A stretch of 64,000 nucleotides of DNA from Roseateles amylovorans. Its GTDB lineage: Bacteria; Pseudomonadota; Gammaproteobacteria; Burkholderiales; Burkholderiaceae_C. A program made the position numbers and the translations under genes. Numbering within the stretch: the first letter of the stretch is position 1; each line of letters begins with the position of its first letter. Where the stretch lies: the NCBI RefSeq assembly GCF_025398155.2, contig NZ_CP104562.2:4216001-4280000 (forward strand). Reading direction: 5' to 3'. Of this stretch, positions 17,854-30,354 are shown piece by piece. The notes beneath the pieces are model-generated. The model was not told the DNA's origin. It saw nothing but the letters and a program-made list of their open reading frames with translations, and did no database searches.

Positions 17854-19704
17854 TCATTCCGCCACGGGCGTCGCTGGCTTGGCGACGGTGGATCGCCGCT
17901 CCGTGGTGATGGCCGGGGACGCTGTGGACGCCGCCTGCTGAAACGGCGTCAGGGCAAAGGTGGGAGCGAGGCCCTGCGGCTGGGGCGAGGTCACCGGCGT
18001 GGCCTGGCTCGAGTCGTTGCCGGAGTCGATGGACATCGGTCGCAGCATCGGTCGAAGCTCCTCCCGAGGCGCCTTCTCGCCGCTGGTCCGGACCGCCTCA
18101 TACCCCTCATGCGTCTGGTGCACCTCGGCCACCGTCACCCTCACCTTGCGCGAGGCGGGCGCGCCCTCGGACTCAGACTCGGACTCAGACTTGGCCTCGG
18201 ACTCCAACGTCGACGCCGGCCGCCGAGTGGCCGGCCACGGCAGGGCCGCAGTCCTGGCCTGCAGCGCAGGTCCGGTCCCGGGAGGCTTCGCCGAAGCGAT
18301 GACGCTGGCCGCGACGGCGTCGCCCGCCTCAGCGGTGCGGGCATGCGACCGAATCTCCGGTGCCGCCGTGCGGATCGGCTCGATGAGCGGCGATGTGCTC
18401 TGGAGCATCTGGATGCTGCGTCGCTCCGGACTGCCCTGCAGGCTGGCCCAGACCTCGGCCGCTCGATCGACCAGGGCTTCGGGCGAGGTCAACCCTTCGG
18501 CCGCCGCGAACTGAGGACTGCGCTGCAGTCGCTGGGACGCGACAAACGCATGGAGCGCCTCCAGCAGTGAGGCCCGATCGGTACCCTCCCGGGCGACGTC
18601 GGGCACCGGCGGCGCCGCATCCAGCGCCTTCAGTTTCAGCAGCACCTGAAGGGCAGCGATGGCCAAGCCCGAATCACTCGCACCGTCATGGCAGACGATG
18701 GCTGCGCACCGCCGACCGCGGTCGGTGCGTGTCTCCGTGGACGAGCCGCCCTCGGGGTGCCACACGCGACCCCACTCGGCGCCCGCCTCCAGCCCCACCC
18801 CAGGTCCGACCTCACGTCCGATGATCTTGCTCAGCATCAGGCCCATCCAGGCATGGGGCGCATTCACCCGCAGCTCCCACAGGCGCACGCTCCGATCCAC
18901 ACGTTCGTCATTCTCCTTGTGGAGATAGCTCAGTTGCAGCTCACCGGCGCGGATGCGATTGACCGGCGGGACGAAGGGCTTGGGCTGGCCCCAATCCCAG
19001 GGCACTTCACGCTGCCGGGTGGGCGGGGACGTGGTCATCGTCAGACAGCGCGCGAGACCATCGGCGCCGATGAACTCGGTGACCGACCTGCGCGGCTCCA
19101 GCAGCCGCGTCGATCGCTGGGAGCGGTCATGGCGCATGCCGTCCAAGCGGGTGTGCGCGACGTCCGGAGAAGGCGAGGCGTCGGACTGGTCGGCCGGCGG
19201 GGGCGGTACGTCGGGCTGGGGCTGGGTGCAGACGAACAGATCGGTGACTTGCTCCTGCAGCAGTGCGGCCGCAAAGGCCCCCAGGGCTGTCGGCACGTCA
19301 GGCGATGGCGCCTGCATCTGCAGCACGTTGAGGCCAGGGGCCAGCGACGTGCGGGAGGACCGGACGTCAGCCCCGGCGACGGTGCCGTCCAGGGTGACGT
19401 GGCTGGCATGGACGCGGCCCGGCGCGGTCTCGCCGGCCCGCCCGCCACGCGCTTCCCACCCGGCGCTCTGCGGCGATGGTGCGATGCCGAACCAGGGATC
19501 CAGGGTGAGGAACCGGGTGGGATCGAACAGCACTTCGGGCGACGCATTGAGGGCCGGGTCGTTCACCACCATCGGGCCGGTAGCGAGGGCCATGGACTCA
19601 GGTGCCACGAAGGGTTCCGTCCTCGTCCGTTTGGGCACACGCGCCAAGTCTTGGGAGGTCATCGTGACATCCGACGGCCAGACTAAGGCCTTATTGATAT
19701 ACAT
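17854..19704 (-). CDS. Effector-like protein with degenerate tyrosine-phosphatase-like domain (family A, member 2)
   Basis: A 616-residue soluble protein without a signal peptide. The order of motifs follows YopH/SptP-type phosphatases: residues about 98-160 (ASHVTLDGTVAGAD, LQMQAPSPDVPTALGAFAAA, TDLFVCTQ) correspond to the NANRV...ASQGP...F...LxVL region, a strand near 260-285, and the loop CHDGASDSG at 338-346. In phosphatases this loop reads CxxGxxR[ST]; here Cys338 and Gly are kept but Arg is Asp344. ASQRLQRSPQF (about 385) corresponds to the RxQR helix. The C-terminal 200 residues are Ser/Pro-rich, with a SESEAKSESESESEG run. The ATG start has a GGGGGA site. It lies 83 bp downstream of the other family A gene, probably in one operon. 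Function is unknown; a pseudophosphatase that binds phosphotyrosine proteins is one possibility. Confidence 0.6.
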   Translation of the reverse strand: MYINKALVWPSDVTMTSQDLARVPKRTRTEPFVAPESMALATGPMVVNDPALNASPEVLFDPTRFLTLDPWFGIAPSPQSAGWEARGGRAGETAPGRVHASHVTLDGTVAGADVRSSRTSLAPGLNVLQMQAPSPDVPTALGAFAAALLQEQVTDLFVCTQPQPDVPPPPADQSDASPSPDVAHTRLDGMRHDRSQRSTRLLEPRRSVTEFIGADGLARCLTMTTSPPTRQREVPWDWGQPKPFVPPVNRIRAGELQLSYLHKENDERVDRSVRLWELRVNAPHAWMGLMLSKIIGREVGPGVGLEAGAEWGRVWHPEGGSSTETRTDRGRRCAAIVCHDGASDSGLAIAALQVLLKLKALDAAPPVPDVAREGTDRASLLEALHAFVASQRLQRSPQFAAAEGLTSPEALVDRAAEVWASLQGSPERRSIQMLQSTSPLIEPIRTAAPEIRSHARTAEAGDAVAASVIASAKPPGTGPALQARTAALPWPATRRPASTLESEAKSESESESEGAPASRKVRVTVAEVHQTHEGYEAVRTSGEKAPREELRPMLRPMSIDSGNDSSQATPVTSPQPQGLAPTFALTPFQQAASTASPAITTERRSTVAKPATPVAE

Positions 19705-19787
19705 GCGTATCCCCCAGGGAAGTGAGACAAGGATCGTGCTGCCGTGCGGCAGGTCCGGTGATTGGCCCCGGCATCAAGGCGGGCGCC

Positions 19788-21893
19788 TCACGCCCGCTCA
19801 AGGGCCACCTGACGCATCGCCTTCAACACCAGATGCGGCACCCAGGTGGCATCGATCTGGCTCCGGATGGCGGGCTCGCTCATTCGCTGCGGCGCCACGA
19901 AATGGCCTCTGGCGCTGTCCCTGCTCTTGGGCCTGCCCGCGTCCGCCGCCTTGAACCGGCGCGGCAGGGCCTCCACCTTCGCCTCGCTCTGGGCCATGGC
20001 TCTGGCGAATCGCCCATTGGGTTTGTCGACCCGCGCGCACCATCGCTGTTGCTCGGCCGGGCTCAGTTGGGCGAACTTCTCACGGATATGCTGGTACACC
20101 ACATGGTGGAGCCCGCGATTCCAGACCTCCGGTTTACGGACGTCCGGGCCCCCTTCCAGCTTGACGTCGTCCCGGAACGCCTGCCCGACAGCCTGGCCCA
20201 GGCCCGCGAGCTTCGGCATCAGGGAGACATCGCGGTGACCGTCGAAGCGCCGTCGCACGGCGCCGCCGACACCGGTGCGTTGCGTCATCAGCGCAATGAC
20301 ATTGTCGAGAGAGGCGCCCAAAGAGGCGTCCTTCCCGCCACCGGGCAGCCAGCTGATCAGCGTCTCCGGTCGGATCTGCGGCGGCACCTGGGTGTGGTGG
20401 CTCCCGTCGATGTCGGTCCATGCCTGCAACTCCTGTTGGACAAGATCCAGCTTGTTGGCCTTGCGTTCGGCCGCGCGGTCGGCAGAGCGCTCGGCGGAGG
20501 CGGCCTCGGCCTGCGCGGTCAGGCGAGCGGTCGGTGCGAACGTGAATGGCGAGGTGCGCGAAGTGCGCGAGATAGGCGAGATGGGCGAGGTGGGTGAGAG
20601 CGGTGAGAGCGGCGAGAGGGGTGAGAGGGCGGACGACTCGGTCAACGACATGCGACCCGAATCCACGCTGACTTGGCCGGCGCTCGTTCCGGACAGGCTG
20701 CGCATGGGCATAGGGGGGCGAACGTTCAGCCGCAACGAGCGGGCGGCCGACCGTGCGCCGGCCGCATTGGATGCTTCGGGGGCCGGCGGCTCAAGGCCGC
20801 GCTTGCGGATCAGATCGACCGCGCTCGAGGCCGGATCGTGCATCGAAGACCAGACTTTGCCCACGTCCCGGACCAGTTCGCGCATGTTGGGGTAATGCTC
20901 GGACGCGCCGAAATCCGGGCTGCGGCGATCACGGCACAAGGTGAGGTAGGCCTCGGTGTGCTGCACCAGCTCGTCCATGTCCCGAAGGTGCAGACGGCCG
21001 CCGTCGACGTCGTTCAGGCACTGCATCGCATACATGGCCGTGGCGACCACGCCGGAGGCGCGGGCGCCGTCATGGCAGACCACGGCCGGCGCGATGGATT
21101 CGCCTTTGACCTGAAGCACCTTCAAGCTGCGGCCCAGTTGATAGATCCAGTCGGGATCGTTCATGTTCACCAGGTGGGTCCGCAGAGCGTGGGGCGCCGG
21201 CGCGGACGCTCCGCCTTGGAGAGTCACCGCCAAGGCACCGGTCAGGTTCTCCGCGTCGGGTGACTGCGAGCTCAGGTTCACCGTCCGGTGATGGTCGTCG
21301 GTGCCGATGTACGGCACCGAGGCGCTGTCAAGGAGGTTGGTGACGCTGTCCTTGCGATCGAGCCCGAGCCGCGCCGATCCCGCTTCTGACGCCGGTGGGG
21401 GAAGCAGCCCGGTGACAACGAAGAGATCGGTGGGTCGATGGGCGAGCAGCGCGGCCGCAAAGGCGGCATTGCTGGCCGGCTTGCCAGGGGTCGGTGCCTG
21501 CAGTTGCAGCAGCTTGGGATGGCCGAACAGCGTCTTCCCTGCAGTCGCGGTGGATCCGGGCACGTCCGGGCTGCCCGGCGGGCTGCGTCCCAGGCCAAGT
21601 CCGACGGGCAGCAGGGTGGCATTGGCCACCACGGCTGAGGCGCCGGGCGGGAGCAGTGCCGCGCACTCCTGAGACGGTGAAATCGCGCAGGACGCAGGCA
21701 ACTCCAGGAAGTGGTGCGGATTGAACCGGATGTCCGGACTATGGTTGATCCGCTCATTCCGCAAGGCTCCGTCGCCCAGCCAGGGTTTCCATGAGAAGTC
21801 TGTCGACGCCTCCTCGTATTCGGCCGGAAGCTCATGTCGTTCGGGAACGGTGGCGAGGTGGGGATTGAAGGGGACTGAAGAGGCTCTGAGCAT
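19788..21893 (-). CDS. Effector-like protein with degenerate tyrosine-phosphatase-like domain (family A, member 3)
   Basis: A 701-residue soluble protein and the closest match to the 616-residue downstream neighbour. Shared blocks: IRFNPHHFLELP (versus VLFDPTRFLTLDP), LLQLQAPTPGKPASNAAFAAA with TDLFVVTG, and AVVCHDGARASG at 271-281. The loop keeps Cys273 and Gly276, but the position expected for the catalytic Arg (Cys+6) is Ala279; an Arg sits one residue earlier at 278. RDRRSPDFGASEHY (about 327) matches the RxQR helix. Residues about 395-470 contain Ser-Pro-Leu/Ile tandem repeats, and the last 190 residues are shared with the 1006-residue family A protein. The start is ATG 21893 with only a weak GAAG site. 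It is divergent from the glycine riboswitch and gcvT. Confidence 0.6.
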   Translation of the reverse strand: MLRASSVPFNPHLATVPERHELPAEYEEASTDFSWKPWLGDGALRNERINHSPDIRFNPHHFLELPASCAISPSQECAALLPPGASAVVANATLLPVGLGLGRSPPGSPDVPGSTATAGKTLFGHPKLLQLQAPTPGKPASNAAFAAALLAHRPTDLFVVTGLLPPPASEAGSARLGLDRKDSVTNLLDSASVPYIGTDDHHRTVNLSSQSPDAENLTGALAVTLQGGASAPAPHALRTHLVNMNDPDWIYQLGRSLKVLQVKGESIAPAVVCHDGARASGVVATAMYAMQCLNDVDGGRLHLRDMDELVQHTEAYLTLCRDRRSPDFGASEHYPNMRELVRDVGKVWSSMHDPASSAVDLIRKRGLEPPAPEASNAAGARSAARSLRLNVRPPMPMRSLSGTSAGQVSVDSGRMSLTESSALSPLSPLSPLSPTSPISPISRTSRTSPFTFAPTARLTAQAEAASAERSADRAAERKANKLDLVQQELQAWTDIDGSHHTQVPPQIRPETLISWLPGGGKDASLGASLDNVIALMTQRTGVGGAVRRRFDGHRDVSLMPKLAGLGQAVGQAFRDDVKLEGGPDVRKPEVWNRGLHHVVYQHIREKFAQLSPAEQQRWCARVDKPNGRFARAMAQSEAKVEALPRRFKAADAGRPKSRDSARGHFVAPQRMSEPAIRSQIDATWVPHLVLKAMRQVALERA
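20565..20633. repeat. 9-bp tandem repeat encoding Ser-Pro-Leu/Ile, in frame
   Basis: Imperfect 9-bp units (ggtgagagc, gggcgagat and variants) give a run of SPLSPLSPLSPTSPISPIS in the 701-residue effector-like protein, just before SRTSRTS. It probably forms an extended linker between the phosphatase-like part and the C-terminal domain. Confidence 0.8.
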
Positions 21894-21990
21894 GGAACTT
21901 CGCGCCGGCGCCGGAGCGGAAAATGCAGACGCGGCTGTGTGGCCCTGCCCGGGGCGCGGGTTCGTGGCGCGCGCGGATCGATTCCATGAC

Positions 21991-21996
21991 TACAAT
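21991..21996 (+). promoter_or_regulatory. Candidate -10 box of the gcvTHP promoter
   Basis: tacaat lies 7 bp before the first base of the riboswitch P1 stem at 22004. No convincing -35 hexamer is found at normal spacing. The position fits a transcript beginning at the riboswitch. Confidence 0.4.
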
Positions 21997-22003
21997 GCGC
22001 CCC

Positions 22004-22220
22004 GTCAGGAGAGAGCCCCCTCGCGGGGGCCGCCGAAGGCGCAGTGGCACCGGAGATCCCAAGCTGCGAACGCTCAGGCAAAAGGACTGACAAAACGTCC
22101 GACATGTCGGGCGTTCCTCACTGGAGAGAGGCGGGGCGGACCATCGGTCGAGCCCGTCCACCGAAGGGGCAAGCCGCCGGTCAACCACCGACGGCCAATC
22201 TCTCAGGTAAAGCGGACAGC
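22004..22220 (+). promoter_or_regulatory. Tandem glycine riboswitch controlling gcvTHP
   Basis: Two glycine aptamers in series. Aptamer 1 (22004-22091) is closed by gtcag/ctgac and contains ggagagagcccc, cgccgaaggcgca and ctcaggcaaaaggac. Aptamer 2 (about 22118-22219) has ctggagagaggc, ccaccgaaggggcaagc and tctcaggtaaagcggacag. The linker forms a small hairpin (gtccgacatgtcgggc). These conserved blocks are characteristic of the gcvT element. In the family glycine binding turns the glycine cleavage operon on. The riboswitch ends 76 bp before the chosen gcvT start, leaving room for an expression platform around the start region. Confidence 0.96.
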
Positions 22221-22296
22221 GAGGGCATATCCCCACCCCGGGCGTGATCGGTTCACTGTCGGGGTGGTCATGACGAATGCCCTCGGAGCGAGTTCC

Positions 22297-23421
22297 ATGT
22301 CCGCTGAATCCACCGCCCTGCTCAAGACCCCCCTGCACGCCCTGCACCTCGAACTTGGCGCCAAGATGGTGCCGTTCGCCGGCTACGACATGCCCGTGCA
22401 GTACCCCGCAGGCGTGATGGCGGAACACAAGCACACCCGTGCGGCTGCTGGTCTGTTCGATGTCTCCCACATGGGCCAGGTGCTGCTGGTCGGCGATGAC
22501 GCCGCCGCGGCGCTGGAAACCCTGGTGCCGGTCGACATCCTCGACCTGGGCCTGTTCAAGCAGCGCTATGCCCTGTTCACCAACGACCAGGGCACCATCC
22601 TGGACGATCTGATGGTCGCCCGCCGCACCGACGGCCTGTTCGTGGTGGTCAACGCCGGCTGCCGCGACCAGGACATCGCCCACATGCAGCAGCATCTGTC
22701 GGGCCGCTGCGAAGTCCGTCCCCTGCCCGATCAGGCGCTGCTGGCGCTGCAAGGCCCGCAGGCGGTGACCGCGCTGTCGCGCCTGAACCCCGGCGTGGCC
22801 CAACTGGTGTTCATGACCGGTGGCTTCTTCGAGCTGGACGGCATCCCCACCTTCGTGACCCGCTCGGGCTACACCGGCGAAGACGGTTACGAGATCTCGG
22901 TTGCGGCGGACCGGTCGGTGGAACTGGCCCGCAAGCTGCTGGACCAGCCGGAAGTCAAGCCGATCGGCCTGGGCGCGCGCGATTCGCTGCGCCTGGAAGC
23001 CGGCCTGTGCCTGTACGGCCATGACATCGACACCACCACCACCCCGGTGGAAGCCTCACTGATCTGGGCCATCCAGAAGGTGCGTCGCGCCGGTGGTGCC
23101 CGCGCCGGCGGTTATCCGGGTGCGGCCGTCATCGACCGGCAATTCGCCGACGGCGCGGCGCGCAAGCGTGTCGGCCTGGTCAGCAGCGAACGCATGCCGG
23201 TGCGCGAAGGCGCCCGGCTGGTCAATGCGGACGGCCAGGACGTCGGCGTGGTCACCAGCGGCACGCTCGGCCCCACGGTGGGCAAGCCGGTGGCGCTGGC
23301 CTATGTCCAGACGCCGTACGCCGCGATCGGGACCGAGCTGTTCGCACTGGTGCGCGACAAGCGCACCCCGATGACGGTCTCTTCCACACCGTTCACGCCC
23401 AACGGATACTTCCGCGGCTGA
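22297..23421 (+). CDS. gcvT: Glycine cleavage system T protein (aminomethyltransferase)
   Basis: A 374-residue enzyme that transfers the methylene carbon from the H-protein aminomethyl-lipoyl arm to tetrahydrofolate and releases ammonia. LKTPLHALHLELGAKMVPFAGYDMPVQYPAG at the N-terminus, FDVSHMGQV, TRSGYTGEDGYEI and the C-terminal barrel (KRVGLVSSERMPVREGA, GVVTSGTLGPTVGKPVALAYV) are standard. ATG 22297 has a GGAG site 9 bp upstream; ATG 22270 (MTNALG) is an alternative. Upstream in-frame sequence is riboswitch, not protein. Confidence 0.96.
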   Translation: MSAESTALLKTPLHALHLELGAKMVPFAGYDMPVQYPAGVMAEHKHTRAAAGLFDVSHMGQVLLVGDDAAAALETLVPVDILDLGLFKQRYALFTNDQGTILDDLMVARRTDGLFVVVNAGCRDQDIAHMQQHLSGRCEVRPLPDQALLALQGPQAVTALSRLNPGVAQLVFMTGGFFELDGIPTFVTRSGYTGEDGYEISVAADRSVELARKLLDQPEVKPIGLGARDSLRLEAGLCLYGHDIDTTTTPVEASLIWAIQKVRRAGGARAGGYPGAAVIDRQFADGAARKRVGLVSSERMPVREGARLVNADGQDVGVVTSGTLGPTVGKPVALAYVQTPYAAIGTELFALVRDKRTPMTVSSTPFTPNGYFRG

Positions 23422-23539
23422 GGCCCGCCTCCGCGGCCCGGGCGGCATGCCGCCGTCGGGCCGGGAGACCGGGGTCAGTCCACGATGTCCCCTCTTCTTC
23501 TTTCACCCCCTTCATTTCCGGAACCGACGGAGTCTTCCC

Positions 23540-23914
23540 ATGACCATCAAATACACCCCCGACCACGAATGGGTCGAGATCGCCGGTGACGGCACCGCCA
23601 CGGTCGGCATCACGGTCCATGCGCAGGACGCGCTGGGCGATGTGGTGTTCGTCGACCTGCCCGAAGTCGGCAAGTCCTACGCCGCCAAGGAAGTGGCCGG
23701 TGTGGTCGAGTCGGTGAAGGCCGCCGCCGATGTCTATGCCCCGGTGTCGGGCGAGATCGTCGAAGTGAACGAAGCGCTGCGCGACGATCCGTCGCTGGCC
23801 AACACCGATCCGCTGAAGACCGGCTGGTTCTTCAAGGTCAAGCTGTCGCAGCCGTCGGAACTCGACGCCCTGATGGACAGCACCGCCTACGACGACCTCG
23901 TCAAGAACAGCTGA
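23540..23914 (+). CDS. gcvH: Glycine cleavage system H protein (lipoyl carrier)
   Basis: A 124-residue lipoyl-domain protein that shuttles the aminomethyl group between the P, T and L proteins. The lipoylated residue is Lys60 in VVESVKAAADVYAP, and the opening KYTPDHEWVEI is typical. It lies 118 bp after gcvT, and the spacer has no clear terminator. Full length. Confidence 0.97.
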   Translation: MTIKYTPDHEWVEIAGDGTATVGITVHAQDALGDVVFVDLPEVGKSYAAKEVAGVVESVKAAADVYAPVSGEIVEVNEALRDDPSLANTDPLKTGWFFKVKLSQPSELDALMDSTAYDDLVKNS

Positions 23915-24088
23915 GCCTCCCCCCTGCGGGTCGGCGCCGGCCCGCAGTTGCCCCACGCCGCGTCCCGTACCGCCCAGGTTTGGCCTGGCGGTGAGCGGGA
24001 CGGGGTGACCGGTTGAATCGGGCTGCGCCGCCCGCAGGCGCCGAGGCCTCGACCTCGGCCCATGACTTCTTCTCTTCAGGATCCCGCC

Positions 24089-27025
<2,937 letters not shown>

Positions 27026-27040
27026 TCGGCAGCTTGCACG

Positions 27041-27066
27041 GAGGCCGCTGATGCGGCCTCTTTTTT
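27041..27066 (+). terminator. Rho-independent terminator after gcvP
   Basis: An 8-bp stem gaggccgc / gcggcctc with a tgat loop, followed directly by six T residues. Confidence 0.95.
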
Positions 27067-27223
27067 GCCCTGTGTTGTTTTGACTTGACCGGCGGGCCTT
27101 GGCGCCACGAGCGCCAACGACCCGGCCTTTCGTCGCCCGGCCCGCACCGCCTTCGGTCTGCGTCGAGGTGGCACCCCGCCGGCCGATCCGCCGTGATCAC
27201 CGGTGAACCCGCGAGGTGTTCTC

Positions 27224-28690
27224 ATGGCTGTCTCGGTATTCGACCTCTTCAAGATCGGCATCGGCCCGTCCAGCTCCCACACCGTGGGGCCGATGCGCGC
27301 CGCCCGCATGTTCGTGCAACGTCTTCGGCATGAAGGCCAGCTGGAGGCGACGGTGCGCGTGGCCACCGCCCTCTACGGCTCGCTGGGCGCCACCGGCAAG
27401 GGCCATGGCAGTGACAAGGCGGTGCTGCTCGGCTTGGCGGGGCATGAGCCGGACACGGTCGACATCGAACGGATTCCCGCCATCCTCGAGGGCATCCGCA
27501 CGCTCAAGCGGGTGGCGCTGGGCGGCGAGCATGAGATCGCGTTCGACGAGGCGAGGGATCTGGTGCTGTACCGCCGTCAAAGCCTGCCCCTGCATGCCAA
27601 CGGCATGCGCCTGATCGCCTATGACGCCGACGGCACCGAGTTGCAGAACCGGGTGTATTACTCGGTCGGCGGCGGTTTCGTCGTCAGCGAGGAGGTGCTG
27701 GCGGACGGCACCAAGCAAAAGCAGATCGCGCCCGATACCACGGTGCTGCCCTACCCGTTCAAGAGCGGTGCGGAGCTGCTGGCGCTGACGAAGCAGGAGA
27801 ACTGCTCGATCGCTGACATCATGCGGCGCAACGAGCGCCACTGGCGCACCGATGAAGAGACCCGCGCTGGCCTGCTCAACATCTGGCGGGTGATGCAGGA
27901 ATGCGTCTCGCGCGGCTGCCGAGCTGAGGGCGTGCTGCCGGGCGGCTTCAAGGTGCGGCGCCGTTCCGCGCAGCTCTACCGGGAGCTGACCAGCAACCCG
28001 GAAGCGGCCTTGCGTGACCCGCTGCAGGTGATGGACTGGGTCAATCTGTATGCGCTGGCGGTGAATGAGGAGAACGCGGCCGGGGGCCGGGTGGTGACGG
28101 CGCCGACCAACGGCGCGGCGGGCATCGTGCCGGCGGTGCTGCACTACTACGCGCGCTTCGTGAACCCGCCGCCGGCGGCGCTGCGCGTCGGCATGCCCGA
28201 AGGTGGCGCCCACGGCCTGGGACGGCCTGGCGCCGGCCCGGGCGCGCATGAGGACGGCATCATCGATTTCCTGTTGACCGCTGCCGCGATCGGCATTCTC
28301 TACAAGGAGAACGCGTCCATCTCCGGCGCCGAGGTCGGCTGCCAGGGCGAGGTCGGTGTGGCGTGTTCGATGGCGGCGGCGGCCTTGTGCGCGGTCATGG
28401 GCGGCACGCCGGAGCAGGTGGAAAACGCCGCCGAGATCGGCATGGAGCACCATCTGGGCCTGACCTGTGATCCGGTCGGCGGACTGGTGCAGATTCCGTG
28501 CATCGAGCGCAATGCGATCGCCTCGGTGAAGGCCATCAATGCGGCCCGCATGGCCCTGCGCGGCGACGGCACCCACCATGTGAGCCTGGACAAGGTCATC
28601 AAGACCATGCGCGAGACCGGCGCGGACATGATGACCAAGTACAAGGAGACCGCACGGGGCGGTCTGGCGGTGAACATCGTCGAGTGCTGA
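27224..28690 (+). CDS. sdaA: L-serine ammonia-lyase (single-chain, iron-sulfur)
   Basis: A 488-residue enzyme that converts L-serine to pyruvate and ammonia using a [4Fe-4S] cluster. The N-terminal half has FDLFKIGIGPSSSHTVGPM; the C-terminal half has the cysteine region GAEVGCQGEVGVACSMAAAALC and EHHLGLTCDPVGGLVQIPCIERN, which is standard for the one-chain SdaA type. ATG 27224 has a GAGGTG site. It follows the gcv operon on the same strand but behind a terminator, with 157 bp for its own promoter. The pairing makes sense: glycine cleavage feeds serine synthesis and SdaA drains serine to pyruvate. Confidence 0.95.
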   Translation: MAVSVFDLFKIGIGPSSSHTVGPMRAARMFVQRLRHEGQLEATVRVATALYGSLGATGKGHGSDKAVLLGLAGHEPDTVDIERIPAILEGIRTLKRVALGGEHEIAFDEARDLVLYRRQSLPLHANGMRLIAYDADGTELQNRVYYSVGGGFVVSEEVLADGTKQKQIAPDTTVLPYPFKSGAELLALTKQENCSIADIMRRNERHWRTDEETRAGLLNIWRVMQECVSRGCRAEGVLPGGFKVRRRSAQLYRELTSNPEAALRDPLQVMDWVNLYALAVNEENAAGGRVVTAPTNGAAGIVPAVLHYYARFVNPPPAALRVGMPEGGAHGLGRPGAGPGAHEDGIIDFLLTAAAIGILYKENASISGAEVGCQGEVGVACSMAAAALCAVMGGTPEQVENAAEIGMEHHLGLTCDPVGGLVQIPCIERNAIASVKAINAARMALRGDGTHHVSLDKVIKTMRETGADMMTKYKETARGGLAVNIVEC

Positions 28691-28696
28691 GACGGG

Positions 28697-30166
28697 TCAT
28701 TTCGGCTTGGGGCCCATGCGAACATGGAGATCCTGGTACCGCCTCAAACCGAACGCGAATTGCAATGGCGACCCAACACGGTCGAGCAAGACCTGCGCAG
28801 AGCCGTCACGCAAGGGAAGCAACTGCGTCTTGAGGCCCGCGTGGTAAGTCCGTTCTCGCTGCAGCGCGATGGTGGCCGCCGCCATGTCGTCCATGACAAG
28901 CTGACGCTCATCGTCATTCAACAAGTCCTGGCCTTCGTCGTTTTTTGCAGTCGCCATGCTTCGATACATCTGCAGGCGCTGCTCCATTTGGGCTTGCCAC
29001 TGCTCGCTTTTCTGCAAGGTCTGGGGCAGATACTCCCACTCTTGCTGGGGAAGATGGACGCTATGCAACGGAGCCCCAGGATTGGACACCCAGGTGCGCC
29101 CCAGCGGCCCGGCGAGCACAAGGTGTCGATAGCCGCTTTTCGCGAGTTCGTCGCGAAGCCGCTCGAGATAACTAGGCCGCCCGTCAACTTCCGACGCGGC
29201 ATAGCAGCCAAACACGGTGAGCTCCCCTTGGTGGTTGGGTGATAAACCCATCGACCTGAGCTTCCTGCACAGTTCGCGAGGCGTGAGACCTCCCACCGTC
29301 TCTGCCATGCCGGGCACGCTCAGCGAGTCACGCTCGTTCCAGCCCCCGTGTCCGATGACCATCAATCGTTGCGTGGGTGGAAGGTTGGCCAGCGGTTTCG
29401 CTGGCGACAGCTTGTCTTTCAGATGCGATGGACAGTGCAAGCGATCTGCGTGCACGCTTGCTGAACCGTTGTGATGACTGGCGAGGCGGTCGACGGAATC
29501 TCGATAACTCCCCTCCATGGGTTCGAGCTCGATCGCGACCACCCCATGCGGAATTCTCGATAGATTCAGCAAGCGACTCTCTGCAATCTCCGCGCCCTCG
29601 CGCATGAACGCAAGGCAGAGATGCTGATTGCCGGCATCCGTCTTGAGGAAGCAAGACAGGCCGTCGGTGCGTCCCGATTGCTGGAGAAGCCGGAGTTGAT
29701 GGTTGAGGTCTGCGAAATCCAGCGGTACCGGCGATTGCAGCTTGCAACGGTCCTTCAACACCGCGCCGACCTGCCTGGCCATCCATCCACGAAAGGCTTC
29801 GGGCTGATCGATTCCCCCCGCTGGAATGCTGACCACTGTCCCTAGCATCTGACCCGGAAAAAACGGTTCGGCAGGGTACGAACTGGGCATCGTCAGATGG
29901 CCGTTCCGCTTGATCACCTCGCGCACCAACGGCCCCGTTGCGAATGCCGTGGATCGCAAGTCCACGGTGGGCAGCGCATCCAACGTGAGCGCGTCCGGCC
30001 CCCGGCCGTCCTCCGGAATCAACGGCGGGAACTCCACCCCGGTGTGGAAGATGCCGCGCGCGGCTTCCGTCGATTGATCGGCGATCGAGGCATGGAGGGA
30101 GTGAGCGTCAGTCGAACCCAACGTGTCCGCGGGCGGCGATGGGCGATGAAGAGAGGATCGAAGCAC
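28697..30166 (-). CDS. C80-like cysteine protease domain protein, effector-like (family B, member 1)
   Basis: A 489-residue soluble protein. The core follows the autoprocessing protease of MARTX/TcdB toxins (clan CD, C80): a hydrophobic strand ending in a catalytic-type His (RLMVIGHGG, His273), a helix (LTPRELCRKLRSMGLS), and a strand ending in the catalytic-type Cys (ELTVFGCYAAS, Cys321), then LRDELAKSGYRHLVLAGPLG. The same order occurs in three other proteins at 33.2-40.7 kb. The preceding 130 residues match their beta-rich block. There is no signal peptide. The start is GTG 30166 and is uncertain. The last ~100 residues are helical and charged. It is convergent with sdaA, 6 bp between stops. 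Self-processing or host-protein cleavage is inferred. Confidence 0.6.
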   Translation of the reverse strand: MLRSSLHRPSPPADTLGSTDAHSLHASIADQSTEAARGIFHTGVEFPPLIPEDGRGPDALTLDALPTVDLRSTAFATGPLVREVIKRNGHLTMPSSYPAEPFFPGQMLGTVVSIPAGGIDQPEAFRGWMARQVGAVLKDRCKLQSPVPLDFADLNHQLRLLQQSGRTDGLSCFLKTDAGNQHLCLAFMREGAEIAESRLLNLSRIPHGVVAIELEPMEGSYRDSVDRLASHHNGSASVHADRLHCPSHLKDKLSPAKPLANLPPTQRLMVIGHGGWNERDSLSVPGMAETVGGLTPRELCRKLRSMGLSPNHQGELTVFGCYAASEVDGRPSYLERLRDELAKSGYRHLVLAGPLGRTWVSNPGAPLHSVHLPQQEWEYLPQTLQKSEQWQAQMEQRLQMYRSMATAKNDEGQDLLNDDERQLVMDDMAAATIALQRERTYHAGLKTQLLPLRDGSAQVLLDRVGSPLQFAFGLRRYQDLHVRMGPKPK

Positions 30167-30354
30167 GGCAGTGGAGCCTGCTGAGAGGCTTGAATGACGG
30201 ACCGACCGCTAGTCCCCCAGCCGCAGATCATGGTTCTACGGAAATTGCTGCGCACCTGCGGATCGGACCACCTTCCATCCGGCCCAGAAAGCCATGACGT
30301 CCGCACACCGGATGAGCGCCCCTGGGCCGCGCCTGCGGCCCGGTGGGCAGGCGC

